In this document: positions 1 through 5,067 of the stretch, one piece after another
Position numbering within the stretch: the first letter of the stretch is position 1
How the letters are laid out: every line of letters begins with the position of its first letter
Source of the DNA: Omnitrophica bacterium GWA2_41_15
GTDB taxonomy: Bacteria; Omnitrophota; Gorgyraeia; Gorgyraeales; Gorgyraeaceae
Length of the DNA: 6,014 nucleotides
Reading direction: 5' to 3'
Assembly (NCBI GenBank): GCA_919902485.1
Contig: CAKKRB010000080.1
Coordinates: forward strand, 1 to 6,014
Notes under the pieces: model-generated
What the model was told of the DNA's origin: nothing
Seen by the model: the letters and a program-made list of their open reading frames with translations, nothing else
Database searches by the model: none
Program-made: the position numbers and the translations under genes

Positions 1-54
1 AGTGCCAGCCTACGAAGCTGTAGGTTCCCCGTTCGAGCCGGGGTGGGCGCGCCA
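1..54 (+). tRNA. tRNA-Arg (anticodon ACG), 5' part cut off by window edge
   Basis: This is the 3' portion of a tRNA gene, from roughly the end of the D arm onward. The anticodon arm is at 5-21, with loop CTACGAA at 10-16, so the anticodon is ACG (12-14) and reads CGN arginine codons after A34-to-inosine editing. A five-base variable loop (22-26) follows. The T arm is perfect: CCCCG (27-31), loop TTCGAGC (32-38), CGGGG (39-43). The acceptor 3' strand TGGGCGC (44-50), discriminator G51 and encoded CCA (52-54) follow. The missing 5' strand should therefore read about GCGCCCA, which resembles usual bacterial Arg(ACG) tRNAs. One oddity is that the outermost anticodon-stem pair would be a C5-T21 mismatch. 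The identity rests on the anticodon and is fairly sure; the gene start lies outside the window. Confidence 0.88.
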
Positions 55-65
55 TCTTTCGACGC

Positions 66-109
66 GAAAAAGTTTTTATACTATAAATTGTTATGAAAAA
101 AACTTTTTC
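66..109. terminator. A/T-rich 12-bp perfect stem-loop after tRNA-Arg, candidate terminator
   Basis: GAAAAAGTTTTT (66-77) is exactly complementary to AAAAACTTTTTC (98-109), with a 20-base loop between. Each strand ends its arm in a T run, so it could act as a weak bidirectional terminator for the tRNA upstream. A competing 5-bp hairpin, TTTCG-ACG-CGAAA (57-69), sits directly behind the tRNA CCA and is followed by a GTTTTT run, which is another terminator-like arrangement. Both lack a G/C-rich stem, so the terminator role is inferred. The following stretch (110-186) holds no gene I can support. Confidence 0.4.
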
Positions 110-186
110 TTGCTCAAGATGATCCTGAATCTCTCGCCGCATCATTTTTACTTCTGACGGCTCGGGACGAGGCGTGGGTGACTAGA

Positions 187-194
187 AAGGAGAG
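187..194 (+). promoter_or_regulatory. Ribosome binding site deciding the start at 199
   Basis: AAAGGAGA lies about five bases before ATG 199. The reading frame can be extended upstream to a GTG at 178, but that codon has no such site and the SD itself would then be coding. The ATG is therefore the better start. Confidence 0.7.
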
Positions 195-198
195 AATC

Positions 199-396
199 AT
201 GTCAAAAGAAGGGATCCATAAGTGTAATGCCGCGGAAAATTGTCATGAAGAAAATCATATCTGCAGGATTATTATTAGAAAGGATTTGGGTAGGATTAAA
301 GAGCTTGTAAAGGATGCTCAATTTTATTGCAAAAATTGTGGACGCGCAGCTCATAACTCTGAAAATCTCTGCAATCCTTCTAAGATAATGGTATAA
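199..396 (+). CDS. Small CxxC zinc-ribbon-like protein, 65 aa
   Basis: This is a short, soluble, cysteine-rich protein with no signal peptide or membrane segment. From ATG 199 the cysteines are C9, C15, C22, C44, C47 and C58, with histidines at 7, 16 and 20. The C-terminal half carries the pattern YCKNCGRAAH then LCNP (residues 43-60). I associate this pattern with short uncharacterised CxxCGR...LCxP proteins of anaerobic bacteria (recalled, not searched). C44, C47 and C58, with one N-terminal Cys or His, could form a four-ligand zinc or iron site; that is inference. The middle (residues 23-41) is charged and probably helical. The gene stands alone: tRNA-Arg lies upstream, and a 113-bp gap separates it from the kinase gene. 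The strong SD and the motif support a real gene, but its function is unknown. Confidence 0.72.
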   Translation: MSKEGIHKCNAAENCHEENHICRIIIRKDLGRIKELVKDAQFYCKNCGRAAHNSENLCNPSKIMV

Positions 397-509
397 TTAT
401 CTCAGACAAAACGCCTGTAATTTAATTATAAAAAATGGCCTTTGTTTGATGGAAAAATAGTATAGCTGATTATTGGCATGTTTTAACAGTAACGGAGCCT
501 ATATATCAT

Positions 510-2054
510 ATGAAAGACAAGCAGTTATTATTTTATACGATCATGGGAACAGTGGTCGGTGTATTATTTCTAGCTTCGATGTATTTCTCCCGGAATCACT
601 TTGTCTGGCAATATGAGCCGCTATATTCCACCATTGAAGGTTTTGGGGCGCTATCTGCCATTTTTATGGCTATGATACTGTTTCAAAGAAAGCAAGGAGA
701 GGGCACTGGACAACTATTCTGGACAGCACACGGGCTACTCTGGATGGGATTGACCAGTTTATTTCACGCTATTACGAGAGTGGGATATGGGTTTATATTT
801 TTGCGCTCCTTATCGGTTCTCGGTGGAAGCACTCTGTTTGCTCTTGACTGGTTGCCACAATCATTTGACAGATATGAATCTGATAGAAAATGGATTACTA
901 GGCTGGTTATAGCAGGCCCAGTATTATTCGGGATTTGGACATTGGTCGCTTGGCAGACTTTACCACTAATGATAATGGAAGGAAGATTTAGCACCACAAC
1001 CATAATAGTTAACCTTTTGGCCGGCGTATTTTTTATGCTCGCCACAGCACGCTTCCTGCTTGAATTACACCGTTCCAACAATCCGGAATTTTATTTTCTT
1101 TCCTTTTTCACCCTGTTTTTCGCTTTAGCGCAATTTACATTTCCTTCGTCACTAGTCTGGAATGATGCCTGGTGGTTTTTGGAGCTACAGCGATTACTAG
1201 CTTACCTGATACTGATGGGGTTTATAGTTCATCAGCATCTGCAAATGATTACTAAGCTAAGAGGCACAATTGGTGAGTACAAGAGGACGGTGGCTGCGTT
1301 AAAAAATGCTTATGCCAAACTCAAAGAAACGCACATGCAGTTAGTACAATCAGCCAAAATGGCTTCTATTGGTCAACTTGCTAGCAGCGTGGCTCACGAA
1401 ATAAATAATCCTCTGACAGGTGTATTAAATAATCTGCAGTTGATTAAAAACGAAATAGAAAAAGGAAAGGATTTTAATTTCGATAGCTTTAAAGAAATAT
1501 TAAACAATAGTGAAGAATCTGCCATAAGATGTAAAAATATAATTCAGTCTCTTTTGGATTTTTCCTATCAGTCCAGAAGCCCGCTTGTATATATTTTCTT
1601 AAATGAAATAATAGAAAAAACCATCCCCTTGCTAGGGTATGAGATGGAGTCACAAAAAGTCATGATACAAACACAATTTCAGACAGACTTACCCCAGATT
1701 CTAGGCGATGCCCAATTCCTACAGCAAGCAATATTTGACATATTATCTAATGCTATATGGGCAATAAAAATGTCTAAAAAAGAAAGCGGAATACTTACTA
1801 TAAAGACCCAATATGAACCAGAAAAGAATGCGGTCTTATTATCTATATCTGATAATGGCATAGGTATTCCTAAAGAGAATCTGAATAGAATATTCGAAGC
1901 CTTCTTTACCACTAAAATTGTAGGTGAAGGCGTGGGTTTGGGTTTATTTATAGTATATGGCATAATCCAGCAGCACAGAGGCACTATCGATGTAGAAAGC
2001 CAGGTAGGCAAAGGCACGACCTTTAAGATATCGCTGCCCCGCCGTATTTTTTAG
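510..2054 (+). CDS. Membrane sensor histidine kinase, NtrB-like HisKA/HATPase_c
   Basis: A 514-aa two-component sensor kinase that autophosphorylates on histidine and passes the phosphate to a receiver. Residues 6-241 contain about seven or eight hydrophobic segments with no large extracytoplasmic domain, so the stimulus is likely sensed in or near the membrane. The WMGLTSLFHA stretch (78-87) recalls multi-pass sensor regions of other bacterial kinases. A charged linker or coiled coil (about 247-282) leads to the HisKA domain, with phosphoacceptor H296 in AHEINNP. The catalytic domain is complete: N box around N414 (LSNA), G1 DNGIG (448-452), F box FEAFFTTK (462-469) and G2 GEGVGLGL (472-479). 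The HEINNP box is typical of the NtrB-type class. ATG 510 has a modest SD (CGGAG, 493-497) with a long 12-base spacing. It is the first gene of a three-gene operon with a receiver and an ATPase. The membrane half is visibly richer in G+C than the kinase half. The signal sensed cannot be read from the sequence. Confidence 0.93.
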   Translation: MKDKQLLFYTIMGTVVGVLFLASMYFSRNHFVWQYEPLYSTIEGFGALSAIFMAMILFQRKQGEGTGQLFWTAHGLLWMGLTSLFHAITRVGYGFIFLRSLSVLGGSTLFALDWLPQSFDRYESDRKWITRLVIAGPVLFGIWTLVAWQTLPLMIMEGRFSTTTIIVNLLAGVFFMLATARFLLELHRSNNPEFYFLSFFTLFFALAQFTFPSSLVWNDAWWFLELQRLLAYLILMGFIVHQHLQMITKLRGTIGEYKRTVAALKNAYAKLKETHMQLVQSAKMASIGQLASSVAHEINNPLTGVLNNLQLIKNEIEKGKDFNFDSFKEILNNSEESAIRCKNIIQSLLDFSYQSRSPLVYIFLNEIIEKTIPLLGYEMESQKVMIQTQFQTDLPQILGDAQFLQQAIFDILSNAIWAIKMSKKESGILTIKTQYEPEKNAVLLSISDNGIGIPKENLNRIFEAFFTTKIVGEGVGLGLFIVYGIIQQHRGTIDVESQVGKGTTFKISLPRRIF

Positions 2055-2072
2055 AGAAGGCAAACATATGAA

Positions 2073-2078
2073 AAGGAG
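2073..2078 (+). promoter_or_regulatory. Strong ribosome binding site of the response regulator gene
   Basis: AAGGAG lies five bases before ATG 2084. It sits in the 29-bp gap after the kinase stop and is much better than the kinase's own site. The receiver may therefore be translated at a higher rate than the kinase, as is common when a regulator must outnumber its sensor (inference). Confidence 0.6.
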
Positions 2079-2083
2079 AAATC

Positions 2084-2473
2084 ATGGAAGAGAATGTTCA
2101 TAATAAGGAAAATAAAATCTTAATTGCTGATGATGATGAGAATGTAAGATTTTTTTTAGAAAAATTTTTAAAGCAGAAGGGATATTCACAAATCCATTCA
2201 GTTGCAACCGGTGAAGAGGCGCTTAAGGCGGTAGAAAAGGATAATATAAAATTAGTCCTCTTGGATATAAGATTATTGGATATGGATGGGATAGATGTCT
2301 TACGCAAGATCAAGAAAATGAATAAAAATATAAGTGTAATTATGATTACTGCCTTTCCTGATGAGGAACTAACTAAAGAGGCAATGAAAGAGGGGGCCTG
2401 TGATTATATTATTAAGCCATTCGATTTAGCCCAATTAAAAGCAAGCGTGGCTAATAAAATTAAAGGTCTATAG
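2084..2473 (+). CDS. Receiver-only response regulator (CheY/Spo0F-like)
   Basis: A 129-aa single-domain response regulator in the cytoplasm. All receiver landmarks are present at CheY-like spacing: acidic pocket D16 and D17 in ADDDE, phosphoacceptor D61 in LLDIR, switch threonine T89 in MITAF, and lysine K111 in IIKPF. The ~10-residue N-terminal tail is charged. The protein ends right after helix 5, with no DNA-binding, enzymatic or ATPase domain attached. It must therefore act by protein-protein contact or as an intermediate in a phosphorelay. It sits between its likely kinase (29 bp upstream) and an ExeA-like ATPase (6 bp downstream), so it almost certainly takes its phosphate from that kinase. 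The output partner may be the ATPase or a factor elsewhere. The family call is very sure; the partner is inferred. Confidence 0.95.
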   Translation: MEENVHNKENKILIADDDENVRFFLEKFLKQKGYSQIHSVATGEEALKAVEKDNIKLVLLDIRLLDMDGIDVLRKIKKMNKNISVIMITAFPDEELTKEAMKEGACDYIIKPFDLAQLKASVANKIKGL

Positions 2474-2479
2474 TAAAAA

Positions 2480-3289
2480 ATGTATGAAAATTATTGGAAC
2501 TTAACAAAAAAGCCATTTGAAAATGTCACCGACCCTGAATTTTTCTATTTTTCTGACCAACACGCAGAAGCCTTAAGCAGGCTAGCGTATGCCATTAGAG
2601 AAAGAAAAGGCGCTGCACTTTTAACTGGAGTGTTTGGTTGCGGTAAGACCCTTTTGGCGCAGGCTATTCTTTATGAATTAACTCAAGAAAAATATAAAGT
2701 TGGCATTATCAATAATCCTCAATTAGATTATGTGGATCTTTTAAGGGCAATTGTGCGTAGTCTTAAGGCAGTTGAATTACCTCAGAAAAAGACAGAGCTC
2801 TCTATAGATTATCTCTTGGAGGTCTTAGGTAAAATTCTAGAGAATAATTTGCAAGACGGGAAAGAAACAGTAATTATTATTGATGAGGCACATGTCATTG
2901 AAGACAAGCATGTCTTTGAAGGAATAAGGATGCTTTTAAACTTTCAAGACCGAGGGCGGTTCTTAATTACACTTATCCTCTTAGGTCAGCCTGAACTAAG
3001 ACAAAAGATCGAAGATAATAAACAATTAGAACAGAGGATTGCTATAAAATACCATCTCAATGCTTTCGATTTAAAAGATACAATTAACTATATTGCCTAT
3101 AGGCTTAAGCTTGCCGGAAGAGATGAAGCCATCTTTACTAAAGAAGCGGTCGAATCTATCTACGAATACACTGGTGGTATACCGCGCCGAATAAACCGGC
3201 TCTGTGACATATGCCTTCTTGCAGGAGTTGCCAAGAACTTAAAGCAGATAGATAGGTCAACTGTTATAGAAGAGGCCAGGGCGCTATAG
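2480..3289 (+). CDS. ExeA-like AAA+ ATPase (secretion / PEP-CTERM-locus type)
   Basis: A 269-aa soluble P-loop ATPase of the ExeA/MshM/GspA group. The N-terminus MYENYWNL..KPFEN and the following F-x-x-S-x-x-H-x-E-A-L pattern (about 21-32) are typical. Walker A is GVFGCGKT (50-57) and Walker B is VIIIDEAH (131-138). A sensor-1-like LLGQPEL is at 167-173, an Arg-finger-like QR at 185-186, and the sensor-2-like GGIPRRINRL at 232-241. The length matches ATPase-only members, such as those encoded in exosortase/PEP-CTERM exopolysaccharide loci. The C-terminal membrane segment and peptidoglycan-binding domain of full ExeA are absent. Relatives power assembly of type II secretion, type IV pili or polysaccharide export. 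No exosortase, secretin or pilus gene is visible here, so the machine it serves is unknown. ATG 2480 lies 6 bp after the receiver stop with only a weak upstream AAAGG (2462-2466), suggesting translational coupling. An IstB-type transposition helper is less likely, because no transposase is adjacent. Confidence 0.9.
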   Translation: MYENYWNLTKKPFENVTDPEFFYFSDQHAEALSRLAYAIRERKGAALLTGVFGCGKTLLAQAILYELTQEKYKVGIINNPQLDYVDLLRAIVRSLKAVELPQKKTELSIDYLLEVLGKILENNLQDGKETVIIIDEAHVIEDKHVFEGIRMLLNFQDRGRFLITLILLGQPELRQKIEDNKQLEQRIAIKYHLNAFDLKDTINYIAYRLKLAGRDEAIFTKEAVESIYEYTGGIPRRINRLCDICLLAGVAKNLKQIDRSTVIEEARAL

Positions 3290-3359
3290 GCAAAGATATA
3301 AATTTATCAAGGCGCATATAAGTTCTAATTCCAATTCAGAGAAATTAAAGTATAACTAT

Positions 3360-3435
3360 GCCGATGTAGCTCAGTTGGCAGAGCAGGGCTTTCGTAAAGC
3401 TCAGGTCGGTGGTTCAAATCCACTCATCGGCTCCA
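3360..3435 (+). tRNA. tRNA-Thr (anticodon CGT)
   Basis: A complete 76-base tRNA gene with encoded CCA. The acceptor stem GCCGATG (3360-3366) pairs perfectly with CATCGGC (3425-3431), followed by discriminator T3432 and CCA 3433-3435. The D arm is GCTC (3369-3372) / GAGC (3381-3384). The anticodon arm is GGGCT (3386-3390) / AGCTC (3398-3402) with loop TTCGTAA, so the anticodon is CGT (3393-3395) and reads ACG threonine codons. The variable loop is AGGTC. The T arm is GGTGG / CCACT around TTCAAAT, with one G-T pair. It lies 70 bp after the ATPase gene on the same strand. A TATAAC at 3351-3356 is too close to the mature 5' end to be its own -10, so it may be processed from an upstream transcript. 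Confidence 0.96.
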
Positions 3436-3487
3436 TGAACCACTCGCTAAGAATGAGTAAAAAATACAGTCTTGGCGAGGGTTCATG
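3434..3487 (+). other. 17-bp imperfect hairpin directly abutting the tRNA-Thr CCA
   Basis: CATGAACC, a bulged A, then CTCGCTAAG (3434-3451) pairs with CTTGGCGAGGGTTCATG (3471-3487). This gives 17 pairs with one bulge (A3442) and one G-T pair, and a 19-base loop. The arm begins inside the tRNA CCA (C3434, A3435), so a transcript reading through the tRNA could form it only before or without 3' maturation. No T run follows at the 3' side, so a simple intrinsic terminator is unlikely. Possible roles are a tRNA 3' processing or protection structure, a REP-like repeat unit, or part of an exporter-gene leader. Confidence 0.6.
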
Positions 3488-3545
3488 CCCTGCATCGGAG
3501 CGAAGCATATAACATAAATATATATCTTAGCGACTGGTGCGGGGC
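3487..3545 (+). other. Second large hairpin in the MFS gene leader
   Basis: GCCCTGCATCGG (3487-3498) pairs with CTGGTGCGGGGC (3534-3545), giving 12 continuous pairs that include three or four G-T wobbles. Above a small internal loop, GC and AAG (3500-3505) pair with CTT and GC (3526-3531). The A/T-rich loop is 3506-3525. It stacks directly on the preceding hairpin and ends 16 bases before the exporter ATG, so it could influence ribosome loading. Its 3' arm (3526-3538) can instead pair with the first hairpin's 5' arm. Confidence 0.5.
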
Positions 3546-3561
3546 AATATAACGAAGAAAA

Positions 3562-4815
3562 ATGGCACACGTCAGAGAACTCCTTAAAGATAAAAATTTT
3601 TTCCTCCTGTGGTTTGCGCAGATAGTTTCAAACTTCGGGGACAGGCTTGATCAAATGGCCCTGATAGGGCTTATCTATCTTCGCACCCCGGGCTCTACTA
3701 TAGAACTTGCCAAATTGCTTTCCTTTACAATACTCCCTGTTTTTATTATAGGCCCCATAGCCGGCATATGCGTTGACAGATGGAATAGAAAAGCCACGAT
3801 GATAACGTGCGACCTTATAAGAGGGGCCCTGGTGCTTTTAATACCGCTTATTATAAAATATTCCACAAGCATGGTGCCGATCTATGCAGTCGTGTTTGTA
3901 ATTTTTTCTGTTACAAGGTTTTTTATCCCTTCAAAGCTTTCTATAATTCCGGATATTGTGCATAAAGATAAATTGCTTCTGGCAAATTCGCTTTCATCCA
4001 CAACCATGATGATTGCGACAATAGTAAGTTTCGGATTCAGCGGAATTATAGTTGCGGCGTTAGGGCCGCAGGGAGGTTTTTATATAGATTCTGCAAGTTA
4101 TTTTATATCAGCAATACTCGTATTTTTTCTAGCTGTTAAATTAAAAGAAAAAATAGATCTAAAAACAGCTGAAGTAAAACTGAAAGATATTGCCAGGAAA
4201 ACAATTATAGGGGATATAAAAGAGGGCCTTAGATATTTAAAGGACCATAAGGATATAAAGATGGTTGCCAATACAATGTTTCTTCTTATGGCAGGGGTCG
4301 GGTCAATATATATTGTAATAATAGTTTTCATACAGGAAGCGCTTAGGTCTTCAACTGAACACCTTGGTTTACTTGTGATGTTCCTGGGGATAGGGTTATT
4401 CCTGGGCTCTATCGCATACGGCAAATTTGGCTCAAGATTTTCAAAGAGAAAAGTAATAAATTTCGGTTTAATAACCACTGGTTTAATAGTAGTGATATTT
4501 ACAGTCTGCTTGAAGTTTGCGCCGTCATTTTTAATAGCAGGGGCATTGTCTGTAATGCTTGGGATTTTCAGCGCGCCTATAATAGTATCTTCTAATACGC
4601 TGCTTCATGAAGTAATGCTGGATGAGATGCGCGGCAGGGTTTTTAGTTCCCTGGAGATAATAATGCATGCTGGATTTCTTCTGTTTATGTTTCTTGCCTC
4701 TGTGACTGCTGAAAAAATAGGGAGGGACTGGGTGCTTATAACCATAGGGGCGCTTTTTTCAATCATAGGCTTGATAAAATTAGCAAGGCTTGGAAAGGAA
4801 GAAAAAAGGGGTTAA
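3562..4815 (+). CDS. MFS efflux transporter, EntS/MefA-like (MFS_3 type)
   Basis: A 417-aa inner-membrane secondary transporter predicted to export a small molecule using the ion gradient. The N-terminus has the group's NFGDRLDQMAL signature (24-34), and the loop between the first helices carries major-facilitator motif A, GICVDRWNRK (68-77). Hydrophobic segments recur through the protein in a pattern that fits 12 helices. A longer charged central loop (about 193-232) joins the two six-helix halves. In the second half, LDEMRGRVFSSLE (353-365) is a conserved loop of this group. Length and ends fit full-length relatives such as macrolide exporters and the enterobactin exporter EntS. The substrate cannot be told from sequence. 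ATG 3562 is chosen because the family's N-terminal LLKDKNFFLLW pattern starts at once; its SD is weak (GAAG, about 3554-3557). The structured leader upstream may control it. The stop codon lies 6 bp from the stop of the convergent cysteine-rich gene, with no clear terminator between. Confidence 0.9.
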   Translation: MAHVRELLKDKNFFLLWFAQIVSNFGDRLDQMALIGLIYLRTPGSTIELAKLLSFTILPVFIIGPIAGICVDRWNRKATMITCDLIRGALVLLIPLIIKYSTSMVPIYAVVFVIFSVTRFFIPSKLSIIPDIVHKDKLLLANSLSSTTMMIATIVSFGFSGIIVAALGPQGGFYIDSASYFISAILVFFLAVKLKEKIDLKTAEVKLKDIARKTIIGDIKEGLRYLKDHKDIKMVANTMFLLMAGVGSIYIVIIVFIQEALRSSTEHLGLLVMFLGIGLFLGSIAYGKFGSRFSKRKVINFGLITTGLIVVIFTVCLKFAPSFLIAGALSVMLGIFSAPIIVSSNTLLHEVMLDEMRGRVFSSLEIIMHAGFLLFMFLASVTAEKIGRDWVLITIGALFSIIGLIKLARLGKEEKRG

Positions 4816-4821
4816 GGAGGT

Positions 4822-4989
4822 TTATTTCTGTTTTTTTCTGGATTTATTTAACTCGCGGCATTTTATGTAGTAATTACAGGTAGCGCAGCATATGTCGTCT
4901 TCATGGCGCTCGCCCCTGTACCATTTGGTTTCACATGTCCAGTAAACCTGGCAATCTGTGCAGCATTTTCCAAAATCGCCGATGCCCAT
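4822..4989 (-). CDS. Cysteine-rich miniprotein with duplicated CCxxCx5C motif, 55 aa
   Basis: This is a small gene that is easily missed because of its length. The product is soluble with no signal peptide. It contains two identical cysteine patterns, CCTDCQVYWTC (residues 9-19) and CCATCNYYIKC (34-44). The cysteines are at 9, 10, 13, 19 and 34, 35, 38, 44, each exactly 25 residues apart. Aromatic residues fill the six-base-equivalent loops in both copies (VYW, YYI), and the tail (48-55) is very basic (NKSRKKQK). Eight cysteines in two sets of four suggest two metal sites (Zn or Fe-S), or one shared site. An intramolecular duplication or a two-knuckle fold is likely; I do not recognise a named family. 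Support for translation is strong: a perfect AGGAGG five bases before ATG and a near-consensus sigma-70 promoter just upstream. It diverges from rnfC through a shared promoter region, which hints at co-regulation with redox metabolism. It is convergent with the exporter gene. Confidence 0.82.
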   Translation of the reverse strand: MGIGDFGKCCTDCQVYWTCETKWYRGERHEDDICCATCNYYIKCRELNKSRKKQK

Positions 4990-4994
4990 GTTAA

Positions 4995-5000
4995 CCTCCT
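4995..5000 (-). promoter_or_regulatory. Perfect AGGAGG ribosome binding site of the cysteine-rich gene
   Basis: The minus strand reads AGGAGG five bases upstream of the ATG at 4989. This is the strongest Shine-Dalgarno in the window and fixes the start of the 55-residue gene. With the predicted transcription start near 5002, it would lie almost at the 5' end of a very short leader. Confidence 0.8.
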
Positions 5001-5008
5001 ATAAAAGA

Positions 5009-5037
5009 AGTATACCCGAACTTAAAAAGGTTGTCAA
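5009..5037 (-). promoter_or_regulatory. Sigma-70 promoter for the cysteine-rich gene
   Basis: The minus strand reads TTGACA (5037-5032), a 17-base spacer, then TATACT (5014-5009). The -35 is full consensus and the -10 differs at one position. The transcription start is expected around 5002, about 13 bases before the ATG. Its -35 overlaps the -35 of the divergent rnfC promoter. Confidence 0.78.
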
Positions 5038-5059
5038 GAAACCCGCTTTTTTGTATAAT
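5031..5059 (+). promoter_or_regulatory. Sigma-70 promoter for rnfC, -35 shared with divergent promoter
   Basis: TTGTCA (5031-5036), a 17-base spacer and a consensus TATAAT (5054-5059). The expected transcription start is near 5066, only about two bases before ATG 5068. An imperfect dyad, AAAAAGGTT (5024-5032) against AACC-CGC-TTTTT (5040-5051), is centred on the shared -35 and could be an operator (inference). Confidence 0.75.
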
Positions 5060-5067
5060 AGAAAAAC

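Noticed and set aside
1..143. Minus-strand open frame running from an ATG near 143 through the tRNA-Arg, ending in RPPRLERGTYSF-like residues
   Set aside because: This is the familiar spurious translation of an antisense tRNA. It has no convincing SD and overlaps a well-supported RNA gene.
178..198. GTG start at 178 for the zinc-ribbon gene
   Set aside because: The AAAGGAGA site sits just before ATG 199 and would be buried in the coding region; nothing comparable precedes the GTG.
392..430. Inverted TATAATTA / TAATTATA repeat after the zinc-ribbon gene
   Set aside because: Eight A/T-only pairs around a 23-base loop with no T run; too weak for a terminator and expected by chance at this composition.
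471..490. TTGGCATG before the kinase gene as a possible sigma-54 -24 box
   Set aside because: The required GC ten bases after the GG is absent (CA instead), so it does not match a -24/-12 promoter.
2068..2103. 11-codon reading frame (ATG 2068) after AGAAGG, overlapping the regulator start
   Set aside because: It overlaps the regulator's SD and start, but the peptide shows no pattern and such overlaps arise easily in A/G-rich gaps. There is not enough evidence for a leader peptide.
764..2313. Minus-strand open frames inside the kinase and regulator genes, and similar ones inside the exporter (3675-4478)
   Set aside because: They lie opposite well-conserved coding sequences, have no SD or recognisable domain, and look like mirror frames.
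2480..3289. ATPase as an IstB-like transposition helper
   Set aside because: No IstA-type transposase or terminal inverted repeats nearby, and the N-terminal and GGIPRRINRL patterns fit the ExeA group.
3351..3356. TATAAC as the -10 of tRNA-Thr
   Set aside because: It lies only three bases before the mature 5' end, so transcription would start inside the tRNA, and no matching -35 is seen.
4814..4820. AAGGAGG on the + strand just after the exporter stop
   Set aside because: No start codon opening a sensible frame lies at proper distance; it seems an orphan SD-like sequence in the convergent 3' ends.
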